Assembly: GCF_038237375.1 (NCBI RefSeq)
Contig: NZ_CP151273.1
Coordinates: 1,054,001-1,118,000 of the forward strand
DNA length: 64,000 nucleotides
Reading direction: 5' to 3'
DNA from: Alcaligenes sp. SDU_A2
GTDB lineage: Bacteria; Pseudomonadota; Gammaproteobacteria; Burkholderiales; Burkholderiaceae_B
This document shows, piece after piece, positions 8,204-17,755 of the stretch (its first letter is position 1; every line of letters begins with the position of its first letter). A program made the position numbers and the translations under genes. Under the pieces are notes generated by a model. The model did not search any database, had not been told where the DNA came from, and worked only from the letters and a program-made list of their open reading frames with translations.

Positions 8204-8674
8204 GTGCCGCAACGGGGATTCTCCCTGATAGAAACCTTGGTGGTGCTGTTGATCGTGGGCATTGTCAGTACGGCGGGGCTGAGTGTGCTGGTGACCGATC
8301 GGGGCTCGGGCCTGCATGCCGATGCCCGGCAACTGGCCGCGCGTCTGGCGCAGGCCCAGGCCTATGTGCGCCAGAGCGGCCATGCGGTGTCTTTGGTGGC
8401 GGATGTCCAGGGATACCGTTTTCAGCTGCAGACCGCGGCGGCCTTGGCACCGGGTGCCCAGGATGCGGCTGTGCGTGATCGGGAACGCTTTGCCGCTTTG
8501 TTTCCCGAGCGCCGCTGGAGCGAGGCGCTGCGACAGGTGCGCATGGAGCCGTCCGGGCCGTGGTTGTTGGTCAACGAGTGGCTGGCCGCGCCACGCCAGG
8601 TGCAGCTTGATGATGGTTTGCAGGTATTGCGTGTGGGCAGCGATGTAACGGGCCGTTTTTCGGTAGAGCCATGA
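8204..8674 (+). CDS. gspH: minor pseudopilin GspH
   Basis: 156 residues from a GTG four bases after the gspG stop. Prepilin cleavage site QRG|FSLIETLVVLLIVGI with Glu5. The remainder is a variable GspH-type domain (HADARQLAARLAQAQAYVRQSG). It caps or primes the pseudopilus together with I, J and K. Its end overlaps the gspI start by four bases. Confidence 0.85.
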   Translation: MPQRGFSLIETLVVLLIVGIVSTAGLSVLVTDRGSGLHADARQLAARLAQAQAYVRQSGHAVSLVADVQGYRFQLQTAAALAPGAQDAAVRDRERFAALFPERRWSEALRQVRMEPSGPWLLVNEWLAAPRQVQLDDGLQVLRVGSDVTGRFSVEP

Positions 8675-9030
8675 ATGAGCGCGGCATGACGCTGGTGGAG
8701 GTGCTGATTGCACTGGCCATTGTTTCGGTGGCGCTGACAGCGGGCCTGCGGGCGCTGGGCTTGAGCGCATCCGGCAGTCTGGCCATGCAGCAGCGCAGCG
8801 CCGCTTTGCTGGCGGTGGACGCCGTGCTGGCCGAAATGCGCTTGCGCCGCCTGTTTCCCGAACCCGGCCAGACCACCGTGCCTTGTCAGCAGGGGGCGCT
8901 GGCTTTGCAGTGCCGTCAACAGGTGCAGTCGACGGCCAATCGTCATTTCCGGCAGGTGACGGTGCAGGCTTTCTTGCCTGACGGGCCGGTATTGGCCGAG
9001 CTGCATGCCACTCTGGCTTCCTTACCATGA
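8671..9030 (+). CDS. gspI: minor pseudopilin GspI
   Basis: 119 residues. Cleavage site ERG|MTLVEVLIALAIVSVAL with Glu5. The size and the MxxQQRSAALLAVDAVLAEMRL stretch fit GspI, which nucleates the tip complex with J and K. It starts with ATGA overlapping the gspH stop and ends with a four-base overlap with gspJ, implying translational coupling. Confidence 0.88.
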   Translation: MNERGMTLVEVLIALAIVSVALTAGLRALGLSASGSLAMQQRSAALLAVDAVLAEMRLRRLFPEPGQTTVPCQQGALALQCRQQVQSTANRHFRQVTVQAFLPDGPVLAELHATLASLP

Positions 9031-9626
9031 AGGCCGATATGCAAGCTGGATTCACCTTGGTGGAGATGTTGGTCGCGCTGACCATTCTTGCCTTGATCAG
9101 TGTCATGTCCTGGCGTGGCCTGGATGCGGTTCTGCATGCCGATGAGCAATTGAATGCGCAGGCCACCCAAACCCAGGCTTTATTCAATGCTTTATCCCAG
9201 ATGGCGCGTGACCTGGAGCAGCATGTCCAGGCAATCCCCGCGCCCCAGGACTCGTCCGGCCCGGTGGCCGTGCTGCCTGCCAGCATACGCTGGCAGGCAC
9301 AGGGGCAGGGACCGGCGATGTTGTTGATCGAGCGGCGGGCCGATCAGGGCGTGGGCACGCAGCAGATCCAATGGCGTCTGGAGCAGGACAGGCTGCAGCG
9401 TGCCGCCGGCCCAGGGGCACAGGCCTATCCTTTGCCGGAGCCGGGGCCTTTATTGGATGTGCTGGAACCGGTCAGCGCCTGGAATCTGCGGATCTGGATT
9501 CCGGCCCGGGGCTGGCAAAGCTGGCCCTGGCCGCAAGAGGCGGGCTTGGCAGCCACAGGCATAGAGCTGAGCATTCAACTGGCCGACGAAGAACATCCGT
9601 ATCGAAAAGTGGTGATGCTGCCATGA
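9027..9626 (+). CDS. gspJ: minor pseudopilin GspJ
   Basis: 199 residues. Cleavage site QAG|FTLVEMLVALTILALIS with Glu5, followed by MSWRGLDAVL and MARDLEQHVQAIP, which are typical of GspJ. The C-terminal half (WRLEQDRLQRAAG and similar) fits the pseudopilin beta domain. Four-base overlaps on both sides. Confidence 0.88.
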   Translation: MKADMQAGFTLVEMLVALTILALISVMSWRGLDAVLHADEQLNAQATQTQALFNALSQMARDLEQHVQAIPAPQDSSGPVAVLPASIRWQAQGQGPAMLLIERRADQGVGTQQIQWRLEQDRLQRAAGPGAQAYPLPEPGPLLDVLEPVSAWNLRIWIPARGWQSWPWPQEAGLAATGIELSIQLADEEHPYRKVVMLP

Positions 9627-10483
9627 GTCGGGCGCATCAAGCCGGGATGGCGGTCATTAATGCTTTGGTTGTGGTCATGGCGGTGTCCTTGGCCACGATG
9701 GGTATCGTGCAGCGTCAAAGCGCGCTGGCTGTGCAGTTGGCCAGCGAACGCGATTATCTGCAGGCGCAGTGGTTGCTGCGCGGCGCATTGGACTGGGGCG
9801 TGCTGGTGTTGACGCTGGATGCACAGCGTTCGTCCGTGACGCAGGCTAAGGGCTTGTGGGCACAGCCACTGCAAGAGCTGAAGGTGGAGACACCGGACAA
9901 GTCCCGCGCGGCCTACTTTTCGGGCCGTATCGAAGATGAACAGGGCAAGTACAACCTGGCGGCTCTGGCGCGCGAAGGGCGGATTCAAGCGACGGCTGTA
10001 CAGCGCCTGGAACAGTTGCTGCGCAGTGTGCGGCAGCCCGAAGAACTGGCCCAGCAGATGGCCCGACAACTGGCGCTCGCGCAGCGCAATCAGGGGCCCT
10101 GGCCACGACATCTTGGTGATTTCCTGTCGGCCGACCCGGCGATGGCCATGCGGCTTGTGCCGTATCTGAGCTTTTTGCCACTGGCCCAGGCGGTGAATGT
10201 GAATACGGCCAGCGCGCCGGTCCTGGCAGCGGTGCAGCCTGAAGTCAGCCAGGCCGAGTGGCTGGGGGTGCTGGCTCAGCGTGATCGCGGTCAATGGTTC
10301 CGTGACATGGCTGATGTCCAGGCCCGTCTGCATCGTCCGCAGCCACTGGAAGGTGCGCCGCTGGCGGTGCGCAGTGAATGGTTTTTACTAAGTGGCGAGC
10401 TGCGGCTTGACCATAGCCGGGTGGCGACACAGGCCCTGATACACAGAGCCGCCGATCGCAGCCGGATTGTCTGGATTCGCTGA
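9623..10483 (+). CDS. gspK: minor pseudopilin GspK
   Basis: 286 residues from the ATG that overlaps the gspJ stop; the longer open frame upstream is the shadow of gspJ. Prepilin-like site QAG|MAVINALVVVMAVSL, lacking Glu5 as expected for GspK. The large extra domain contains GKYNLAALAREG and VNVNTASAPVLAAV, the helix-hairpin signature of GspK. It forms the pseudopilus tip with GspI and GspJ. Confidence 0.9.
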   Translation: MSRAHQAGMAVINALVVVMAVSLATMGIVQRQSALAVQLASERDYLQAQWLLRGALDWGVLVLTLDAQRSSVTQAKGLWAQPLQELKVETPDKSRAAYFSGRIEDEQGKYNLAALAREGRIQATAVQRLEQLLRSVRQPEELAQQMARQLALAQRNQGPWPRHLGDFLSADPAMAMRLVPYLSFLPLAQAVNVNTASAPVLAAVQPEVSQAEWLGVLAQRDRGQWFRDMADVQARLHRPQPLEGAPLAVRSEWFLLSGELRLDHSRVATQALIHRAADRSRIVWIR

Positions 10484-10486
10484 TTG

Positions 10487-11452
10487 ATGAAGAAAGTATT
10501 ACGTCTCTACCTGGACTCGCCCCTGAGCTTGTCGGGAAGCCAGCCCTTGGATTTTGTGTTGCGGGATCGGCGTGGACAGGTGCTGCGGCGCGGCTGCGCG
10601 GCATTGGCGGATTTACAGGCTCAACGACTGAGCCGCGCGATCGAACTGGTCCTGCCGCCCGGCATGGCAACGGTAACGCAGGTGCGCATACCGGCTGTCA
10701 GCGCCGCTCGCCGCAGCGCAGTGATCAACAGCGCTGTCGAGCCTTTGTGTCTGAGTCCTTTGGAGCAGGTCTGGGTGGGGAGCGGAGCACGGCAGGAGTC
10801 GGGCCTGACCGAGGTGGCATGGGCTGAACGAGTGTCGCTGCAGGCGTTGAGCCAGCAGGCCAGTCAGGCCGGCCTTGGTTTGAGTGCCGTACTGCCCTGG
10901 TCCGATCAGCATAAGCAAGAGCGCAGCGGGCAGGGCGATCACGTGACCTTGTCCGCCTGTTCTTTGCTGATGCCGCAGATGTCGGCGCAGGCTGGACAGG
11001 CGGCGGTTGTGAAGCTGGCTTTGTGGGGACTGGCTGCCGTACTGGCCTGGGCACTGGTCTGGCAGCACCAGGCCCGCAGCTTGCGCCAGCAAGTGCGGCA
11101 GATACAGACAGAGATGGAACAGTCATTGCGCCAGGCCATGCCGCAGTTGCCGGTTGTGGTTGCGCCGCTGGTTCAGGCGCGTCAGCACCGTGATTCTTTG
11201 CTGGTGGCTCAGGCCGCACCGCAAAGTGAATTGAATCAATTGCTGACCCATACAGCCGCCCAGTGGCCCACTTTGGAAGGGCGGGTTCGGGCTATTCGTT
11301 TCGAGCATGGCGAATTGAATGTGGCGCTGTCGGCCGACATGCAGCTGGAGACGCCGGGAGCCGATTCCGTGCTGGAGATCCTGTCTGCTGATGCGCCGCG
11401 CCAGTTGCGGGTGACGCTGGCTAAAGCGGGGCAGGCAGGGGGGCAGCCATGA
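10487..11452 (+). CDS. gspL: inner-membrane assembly protein GspL
   Basis: 321 residues from the ATG at 10487 (a TTG lies one codon earlier). It has a cytoplasmic actin-like N-terminal domain that docks the GspE ATPase, one membrane helix around VVKLALWGLAAVLAWALVW, and a short periplasmic ferredoxin-like tail. Conservation is low, as usual for GspL, but position between K and M and this architecture make the call safe. The stop overlaps the gspM start. Confidence 0.85.
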   Translation: MKKVLRLYLDSPLSLSGSQPLDFVLRDRRGQVLRRGCAALADLQAQRLSRAIELVLPPGMATVTQVRIPAVSAARRSAVINSAVEPLCLSPLEQVWVGSGARQESGLTEVAWAERVSLQALSQQASQAGLGLSAVLPWSDQHKQERSGQGDHVTLSACSLLMPQMSAQAGQAAVVKLALWGLAAVLAWALVWQHQARSLRQQVRQIQTEMEQSLRQAMPQLPVVVAPLVQARQHRDSLLVAQAAPQSELNQLLTHTAAQWPTLEGRVRAIRFEHGELNVALSADMQLETPGADSVLEILSADAPRQLRVTLAKAGQAGGQP

Positions 11453-12000
11453 AGTGGAGCAAAAAAGACTGGCCGGCCTTGCGACTGGCGCAGGACAAGA
11501 CGGCGCTGTTTGCCCAGCGTTGGCGGCAAGTCAGCCGCCGCGATCAAAGGGCCTTGCTGGCACTGCTGGGGGCCGTGTTGGTCTTGGTTTTGTGGATCGG
11601 CTTGTTGCGGCCGGCGTGGCGCGATATGGCCCAGGCGCGCGAGACGTTGCCGCGTCTGCAGTATGAGCAGGCCCAGTTGAAGGCGGTCCTGAGTCAGATA
11701 CGTTTGCTGGAGCAACAGGCCGGGCAAGCGCCGCTGGAGCAGGGGCGCGTCTCTGCGCTGGAGAGCAGTGTGCAGGCATTGGGGGGGCAGTGTCGCCTGG
11801 ATGTGCTTGATGAATCCGCGCCCAGCGTGCATTGCCGATCGGCACCGGCAGGCGCATTGATGGACTGGTTGCTGCAGTATCCCAACTTGCTGGGTATGCA
11901 GGTGCAAAGTCTGTCGTTGAGTCGCTCCGTAGTGGATAGCCGCGAACGTCCCGGCTTGCTGGACGGGCTTATCCAGTTACATGCAGAGGACGCGCCATGA
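11449..12000 (+). CDS. gspM: inner-membrane protein GspM
   Basis: 183 residues: a short cytoplasmic tail, one membrane helix (ALLALLGAVLVLVLWIGLL) and a periplasmic domain with a coiled-coil-like stretch. The SRRDQRALLALLGAV opening is typical of GspM, the partner that stabilises GspL and the E-L platform. Overlaps gspL and gspN by four bases each. Confidence 0.85.
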   Translation: MKWSKKDWPALRLAQDKTALFAQRWRQVSRRDQRALLALLGAVLVLVLWIGLLRPAWRDMAQARETLPRLQYEQAQLKAVLSQIRLLEQQAGQAPLEQGRVSALESSVQALGGQCRLDVLDESAPSVHCRSAPAGALMDWLLQYPNLLGMQVQSLSLSRSVVDSRERPGLLDGLIQLHAEDAP

Positions 12001-12749
12001 AAAAAACGATGCGGATTTTGGGCATGACAGTTGCGCTTGTGTTGGGGCTGTTGCTGTTGATTCCTTTCTTGTCGGCGCGCCTGTTGCTGGCCTGGCTGCC
12101 GCAGCAGGAGCCGCTGCGGCTGGTCAGTGCGCATGGCAGCCTGGCCAGTGGGCAGGGTTTGGTCAGTGTCGGCTCGGGCCTGCTGGCCAGGACGGTGCCA
12201 GGGTCTTTGCACTGGCGCTGGCGGCTGACGCCTTGGCCGCAACTGGAGCTGACACATCCTTGGCTGGAGCAGCCTGCGCAGTTGCGGGCCGGGCCGCAGG
12301 GCTGGGTGGTGTCGGGGCAGACGCTGCGTTTGCCGGCCGCTGTGCTGGGACGCTTGCATCCCTTGTTGCAGACCGTGCAGCCGCTGGGCGAGCTAAGCCT
12401 GCGCTGGCCGACACAAACATTGGCTGCCACGGCTGGTGCAGCGCCTGTCCTGGAAGTGGACTGGCGCGGCGCGCGGTCGGCTCTGGCGGGCGAGGCTGAA
12501 ATGGGCCATTACCAGATTACGGTCAGTCGTCAGAAAAGCGGCCTGCAGTTCGCCTTGCGCACGGTGTCCGGCGATCTGACGCTGTCCGGGCAGGGGCAAT
12601 GGCAGCGGGGACAGCTACAACTGGACGGCAAGGCTAAGGCGGCCCGTGCCGACGATACGCGTTTCATGGATTTGTTGGCGGCCTTGGGGCCGCAACGCCA
12701 GGGGGTGACCCACTGGCGGATTGCTACAACGACTACGACACAGGAATAA
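11997..12749 (+). CDS. gspN: type II secretion protein GspN
   Basis: 250 residues with one N-terminal membrane helix (about 7-25) and a periplasmic beta-rich body. GspN is an accessory subunit present in only some systems, with unclear role. Assignment rests on position between gspM and gspD and on overall pattern (QQEPLRLVSAHGSLASGQGLV, LHWRWRLTPWPQLEL). Sequence-level recognition is weaker than for the other subunits. Confidence 0.7.
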   Translation: MKKTMRILGMTVALVLGLLLLIPFLSARLLLAWLPQQEPLRLVSAHGSLASGQGLVSVGSGLLARTVPGSLHWRWRLTPWPQLELTHPWLEQPAQLRAGPQGWVVSGQTLRLPAAVLGRLHPLLQTVQPLGELSLRWPTQTLAATAGAAPVLEVDWRGARSALAGEAEMGHYQITVSRQKSGLQFALRTVSGDLTLSGQGQWQRGQLQLDGKAKAARADDTRFMDLLAALGPQRQGVTHWRIATTTTTQE

Positions 12750-12761
12750 GTAGAGTTAATC

Positions 12762-15047
12762 ATGACAATTTTGTCTTTGCGCCCTTCTGGCGCGCGTCCA
12801 CGCTTTGCATTGAGTCTGGGTGCCTTGCTGCTGCTGGGGGCGTGCGCCACCACGGATTCGGGTCGCCAATCCGCGCCGGACCCATCCACCTTGTTTGCGT
12901 CGGTCAGCAAGGAGCCGGTCAGGCAGGCTGTGGAGGACCCTCGGTTCAATGCGTCGGCGCAGTCGGCCGGTCCGGTTAACCGCCGTCCGGCCCAGCGCGT
13001 GGGCGCGCGGGCGGCGCACATCGATGTGCCGGATGATGCCGAGTTTCCGCAGGGCGAGGACATTACCCTGAACTTTGTGGGCGCTGAGCTGGACAGTGTG
13101 GTGGCTGCCCTGGCGCGGTTTACGCAGCAAAATTTTATTGTGGACCCGCGCGTGAAGGGGCAACTAACGCTGGTGTCTGAAGTGCCGGTGGATGCCCGCA
13201 CGGCTTACGGGATGTTGCTGTCGGCGCTGCGCATGCAAGGTTTCGCGGTATTGCGTACCGGCAAGGTCAGTCGGGTCGTGCCAGAGGCAGAGGCGCGTCA
13301 GCAGGGCGGCGCAGTGCGAGGCGGCAGTACCGCCAGCGGCAGCGGCGAACTGGAGACGCGTGTTTTTTCCTTGCGTTACGAGAACGCGACCGCGTTGGTG
13401 CCGGTGCTGCGTCCCATGATTGCGCCCAATAACCCCATCAACGCGTATCCAGCCAACAATACCTTGGTGGTTACTGACTATGGCGACAATCTGGATCGGA
13501 TCGCGCAGGTCATTGCCGGCATTGACACTCCTGCCGGGTTGAATACAGACATCATTCCTATCGATTACGGGGTGGCTCTGGATGTGGCCGCCTTGGCCTC
13601 GCAAATGCTGGATACGCCCGGCAATGATGTGGCTCAGCGCATTACCGTGGTGGCCGATCCGCGCAGCAATTCCGTACTGGTGCGGGCAGGCAGTCCGGCC
13701 CGCCTGGATCTGGCTCGCGATCTGATCCGGCGTATCGACAGCCCGGAAAGCCGCAAAGGCAATTTGCATGTGGTGTACCTGCGTAATGCGCAGGCCGTGC
13801 AACTGGCCGACGTGTTGCGCGCCGCCTTGACCGGACAGTCCGGTACATCGAGCCAGGGCAGCGGTGCGCCGTCGGCTCCGGCATCGCCCGCCAAGGATGC
13901 CGGCAAAGCCATGTCGGTTCCGGTGGCGACTCAGACAGCGGCCACCGAGCCTGCCGGCTTGAGCACGCCTACCGCCGGCGGCACGGTTGCCTTCAGCGCG
14001 GGCGGGGCAACGGTGCAGGCCGATCCGTCCACCAATACGCTGATCATTTCCGCACCGGACCCGGTCTACCGCAGTCTGCGCGAAGTGATCGACCAGTTGG
14101 ACCAGCGACGCGCCCAGGTCTTGGTCGAGAGTCTGATCGTAGAGGTCAATGCCGAGAATGCGGCCGAATTCGGCATACAGTGGATGACCGGCGGCGGCCA
14201 TATTGCCGACGGCGGCTCGGGGTTTGTCGGCGGGGCCAATCTGGGTGGCACCGGTCTGAATCCCAAGGCCATGACTACGGTGGACTCGCTGGCAGCGGGT
14301 TTGAGCCTGGGCGTGGTCAAGGGGACGGTCAATGTGCTGGGCCAGCAGATCGTCAATCTGGGGCTGCTGGCGCGTGCCTTGCAGCGTCAGGGCGGCATCA
14401 ATATTCTGTCTACCCCGAACCTGATGACCTTGGATAACGAAGAAGCCAGCATCATGGTCGGGCGCACCGTGCCGTTTGTAACCGGCCAGTACACCACTTC
14501 GGGCGATGGCGCGAGCAATCCGTTCCAGACCATAGAGCGGGAAGATGTGGGCCTGACCCTGAAAGTGCGTCCGCAGATATCCGAAGGCGGGACGGTCAAG
14601 CTGGCGCTGTATCAGGAGGTCAGCAGCATAGACACGACCATGTCGGTCGGCAATACCCCGGTGACTCGCAAGCGCGCCTTGAGCACCAATGTACTGGTCG
14701 ACGACGGTCAGATCATTGTGCTGGGCGGTTTGCTGGAGGATGCCATCGAAGACGGCACGCAGTCGGTGCCGCTGCTGGGCGATATGCCGCTGATCGGCAA
14801 TCTGTTCAAGTATGAAAAGCGCAAGCGCAGCAAGACCAATCTGATGGTGTTTCTGCGCCCGCACATTGTGCGCAATGCCCAGGACAGCCAGAGCCTGTCG
14901 CTGGATCGCTATAACTATATGCGTGCCGTTCAGGCTGATTTGCCTGACCGCTCGACCTGGTTCAACTCCGAGGCCGGTCACGTCGTGCTGCCCCAGGTGC
15001 CGGGCAAGGGCGGGGCAGGAACGATGGATTTGCGAGAGTCCTTATGA
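12762..15047 (+). CDS. gspD: type II secretion secretin GspD (lipoprotein form)
   Basis: 761 residues. The N-terminus is a lipoprotein signal ending LLLGAC with Cys28; the next residues are Ala-Thr, so outer-membrane retention is expected. N0-N3 domains follow (ITLNFVGAELDSVVAALARFT; IDTPAGLNTDIIPIDYGVALDVAALASQM). A serine/glycine/alanine-rich linker sits inside N3 (about residues 360-410), then comes the secretin domain with VGRTVPFVTGQY and VPLLGDMPLIGNLFKY. It forms the outer-membrane channel. Most GspD proteins have a plain signal and need a pilotin; a lipidated secretin (as in Pseudomonas HxcQ, from memory) can pilot itself, and no gspS is present here. Confidence 0.93.
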   Translation: MTILSLRPSGARPRFALSLGALLLLGACATTDSGRQSAPDPSTLFASVSKEPVRQAVEDPRFNASAQSAGPVNRRPAQRVGARAAHIDVPDDAEFPQGEDITLNFVGAELDSVVAALARFTQQNFIVDPRVKGQLTLVSEVPVDARTAYGMLLSALRMQGFAVLRTGKVSRVVPEAEARQQGGAVRGGSTASGSGELETRVFSLRYENATALVPVLRPMIAPNNPINAYPANNTLVVTDYGDNLDRIAQVIAGIDTPAGLNTDIIPIDYGVALDVAALASQMLDTPGNDVAQRITVVADPRSNSVLVRAGSPARLDLARDLIRRIDSPESRKGNLHVVYLRNAQAVQLADVLRAALTGQSGTSSQGSGAPSAPASPAKDAGKAMSVPVATQTAATEPAGLSTPTAGGTVAFSAGGATVQADPSTNTLIISAPDPVYRSLREVIDQLDQRRAQVLVESLIVEVNAENAAEFGIQWMTGGGHIADGGSGFVGGANLGGTGLNPKAMTTVDSLAAGLSLGVVKGTVNVLGQQIVNLGLLARALQRQGGINILSTPNLMTLDNEEASIMVGRTVPFVTGQYTTSGDGASNPFQTIEREDVGLTLKVRPQISEGGTVKLALYQEVSSIDTTMSVGNTPVTRKRALSTNVLVDDGQIIVLGGLLEDAIEDGTQSVPLLGDMPLIGNLFKYEKRKRSKTNLMVFLRPHIVRNAQDSQSLSLDRYNYMRAVQADLPDRSTWFNSEAGHVVLPQVPGKGGAGTMDLRESL

Positions 15048-16462
15048 ACCGGCTGCCGTACTCCTGGGCCCGGCAGCAGCGCGCGGTGCTGATGCGTCAG
15101 GACGGCGTATGGCGTATTGCGGTCAGCGAACGCACGCCCGATTGGGCGCGGACCGAACTGCGTCGGCGCTATCCCGAGCTGGACGAGCAGCCGGTTCCTG
15201 ACCTGGAGCTGGATACCTTGATCGATGCCAGCTATGCGCAAGGGGACGATGCGGCCAGTGTGGTGGATGCGGCCGGCAGCGAAGTGGATCTGGACCGCTT
15301 GATGCAGGAACTGCCGGAGGTGACCGATCTGCTGGAAAATCAGGACGATGCGCCGGTGATCCGCATGATCAATGCTTTGTTTACCCAGGCCGTGCGCGAC
15401 GGGGCCAGCGATATTCATCTGGAGCCGTACGAGACGCATTCGGTGGTGCGTTACCGGGTGGATGGACGTCTGCGCGACATCGTCAGCCCACGCCGCGCCT
15501 TGCATGGCGCGCTGGTCTCGCGCATCAAGATCATGGCCAGTCTGGATATCGCGGAAAAGCGTTTGCCGCAGGATGGCCGCATCGCCTTGAAGGTGGGTGG
15601 ACGCGCTCTGGATCTGCGTGTATCTGTGCTGCCCACCGGGCATGGAGAACGGGCCGTGATGCGCTTGCTGGACAAGTCGGCCGGACGACTGGAACTGGAG
15701 CGCCTGGGCATGGACCCGGATATTCTGGCGCAATTGGATGCGCTGATCCAGCAGCCACACGGCATTGTGCTGGTGACCGGCCCGACCGGCAGCGGCAAGA
15801 CCACGACTTTATATGCAGCCTTGGGCCGGGTGGATACGGCACGCAGCAATGTGTTGACGGTCGAGGACCCGATTGAATATGACTTGCCGGGTGTGGGGCA
15901 GACGCAAGTGAACCCGCGCATCGAGTTGACGTTCTCGCGCGCCTTGCGCGCCATCCTGCGCCAGGACCCGGACATCATCATGATCGGAGAAATCCGCGAC
16001 CTGGAAACAGCGCAGATCGCCGTGCAGGCCTCGCTGACCGGTCATCTGGTGTTGGCGACGCTGCATACCAATGATGCGGTATCGGCTGCGACCCGTCTGG
16101 TGGATATGGGGGTGGAGCCGTTTTTGCTGGCTTCTACCTTGCGCGGCGTGCTGGCGCAGCGTCTGATCCGTAAATTGTGCCTGCATTGCCGTGAGCCCAA
16201 GCCCGATGGATTATTCGGTGCCCGAGAGGGGGGCTGTGACCATTGCGGCCATACTGGCTATCAGGGGCGCACGGGCATACACGAACTGTATCGCGTGGAC
16301 GAACGCGCCCAACAGTTACTGGCCGAGGCCGGTAACGAACATGTTTTGCGTCAGGCCGCCCGCGAAGCCGGGATGCGCAATCTGCGCGAGGATGCCCAGC
16401 GCTGGGTCTTGCAGGGCCTGAGCACACCCGAAGAAGTGCTGCGCGTAACGCGCGAACTGTAA
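15044..16462 (+). CDS. gspE: secretion ATPase GspE
   Basis: 472 residues. Walker A GPTGSGKTTTLYAAL, Asp box (ASDIHLEPYETHSVVRYRVDGRL), Walker B DPDIIMIGEIRD and His box (HLVLATLHTNDA) are all intact. The C-terminal zinc site has the expected pairs CLHC and CDHC. The hexameric ATPase powers pseudopilus growth from the cytoplasmic face through GspL. The start overlaps the gspD stop by four bases. Confidence 0.95.
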   Translation: MNRLPYSWARQQRAVLMRQDGVWRIAVSERTPDWARTELRRRYPELDEQPVPDLELDTLIDASYAQGDDAASVVDAAGSEVDLDRLMQELPEVTDLLENQDDAPVIRMINALFTQAVRDGASDIHLEPYETHSVVRYRVDGRLRDIVSPRRALHGALVSRIKIMASLDIAEKRLPQDGRIALKVGGRALDLRVSVLPTGHGERAVMRLLDKSAGRLELERLGMDPDILAQLDALIQQPHGIVLVTGPTGSGKTTTLYAALGRVDTARSNVLTVEDPIEYDLPGVGQTQVNPRIELTFSRALRAILRQDPDIIMIGEIRDLETAQIAVQASLTGHLVLATLHTNDAVSAATRLVDMGVEPFLLASTLRGVLAQRLIRKLCLHCREPKPDGLFGAREGGCDHCGHTGYQGRTGIHELYRVDERAQQLLAEAGNEHVLRQAAREAGMRNLREDAQRWVLQGLSTPEEVLRVTREL

Positions 16463-16482
16463 AAGCGCGGGAGACGAGCAAT

Positions 16483-17685
16483 ATGGGTACGTATCAGTAT
16501 GAGGCGGTCGATCAGACCGGGCGCAGCGAGCGCGGCGTGCTGGAGGCCGACAGTGAACGTCTGGCGCGTCAGCAATTGATGGCGCGGGGCTTGTTGACGG
16601 TCTCGTTGAAGGCTGGGCGGTCGCGGGCAGCAGCCCGGGCGCGCAGTGTGGGACTGCGTCGCAGCGAACTGTCCTGGCTGACGCGGCAACTAGCCAGTCT
16701 GGTGGCGGCCGGCTTGTCGCTGGAAGCCAGCCTGGGCGTGGTCATGGAACAGGCCTCGCGCCGGCCGGTGGCACAACTGCTGGCCGATCTGCGGGCCGAC
16801 ATCCGGGCCGGTCAAGGCCTAAGTGATGCGCTATCCAATCATCCACGCGATTTTCCCGATATCTACCAGGCGCTGGTGCGGGCCGGCGAACAGTCCGGCG
16901 AACTGGAGCAGGTGCTCGATCGCCTGGCGAGCTTTATTGAAGACAGCGGAGCCTTGCGCGGCAAGGTCTTGACCGCCTTCATCTACCCGGCCATTGTCAG
17001 TTTGATTTCGGCGGCCATGGTGGTGTTTTTGTTGAGCTATGTCGTTCCGCAAGTGGTGGGTGCCTTTACCCAGGCCAAGCAGCAATTGCCGCTGTTGACC
17101 CGTGTCATGATTGCAGCCAGCGATGCGGTGCGCCAGTGGGGTGGCGTAGCCCTGCTGATGCTGCTGGGGGCAGGCGGTGGGGCGGCGTTGCTGTTAAAAA
17201 AGCCGGCTGTGCGTCTGGCTTTGCATCGTCGGTTATTGCGCGTGCCCGTATTGGGCGGCTATCTGCTGGGGGTGGATACGGCACGCTTTGCCGCGACGCT
17301 GGCCATTCTGGTCGGCAGCAATGTGGCTTTGTTGACGGCCCTGGAAGCGGCCGGTCGCACCTTATCGAACTTGGCTTTGCGCGATGCCGTGGCCGAAGCG
17401 GCGGCACGCGTGCGCGAGGGTCTGCCCCTGGCCGCTGCCCTGCAGCGCAGCGGCTTGTTTCCGCCTCTGCTGGTTCAGTTGATCGCCAGCGGCGAGAAAA
17501 CCGGCGAGCTGGCTCCTATGCTGGATCGCGCCGCCACGACTTTGTCGGCAGAGCTGGAGCGTCGCGCCCTGACCCTGACGGCCTTGCTAGAACCCTTGAT
17601 GATTTTGCTGATGGGGGGGCTGGTGCTGATGATTGTGCTGGCCGTCATGTTGCCCATCATCGAGATGAATCAGCTGGTTCAGTAA
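16483..17685 (+). CDS. gspF: inner-membrane platform protein GspF
   Basis: 400 residues. Two T2SSF domains (about 70-190 and 270-390), each with the family's repeated pattern (LVAAGLSLEASL, LIASGEKTGEL), with membrane segments around residues 165-190, 220-235 and 370-395. The opening MGTYQYEAVDQTGRSERGVLEAD is diagnostic. Last gene of the operon. No prepilin peptidase is encoded here, so a shared PilD elsewhere must process the pseudopilins. The long palindrome at 17756-18053 starts about 70 bases after its stop. Confidence 0.95.
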   Translation: MGTYQYEAVDQTGRSERGVLEADSERLARQQLMARGLLTVSLKAGRSRAAARARSVGLRRSELSWLTRQLASLVAAGLSLEASLGVVMEQASRRPVAQLLADLRADIRAGQGLSDALSNHPRDFPDIYQALVRAGEQSGELEQVLDRLASFIEDSGALRGKVLTAFIYPAIVSLISAAMVVFLLSYVVPQVVGAFTQAKQQLPLLTRVMIAASDAVRQWGGVALLMLLGAGGGAALLLKKPAVRLALHRRLLRVPVLGGYLLGVDTARFAATLAILVGSNVALLTALEAAGRTLSNLALRDAVAEAAARVREGLPLAAALQRSGLFPPLLVQLIASGEKTGELAPMLDRAATTLSAELERRALTLTALLEPLMILLMGGLVLMIVLAVMLPIIEMNQLVQ

Positions 17686-17755
17686 GACCGTGTGCGCGCC
17701 GGTGCTCTGGTCGGGGCGCATGGCAGACCCTTTGTACGGCGTACGCGGACGCCTT

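Noticed and set aside
9371..9622. 84-codon extension of gspK on the plus strand
   Set aside because: It lies entirely within gspJ in another frame; the ATG at 9623 overlaps the gspJ stop and gives the correct prepilin start.
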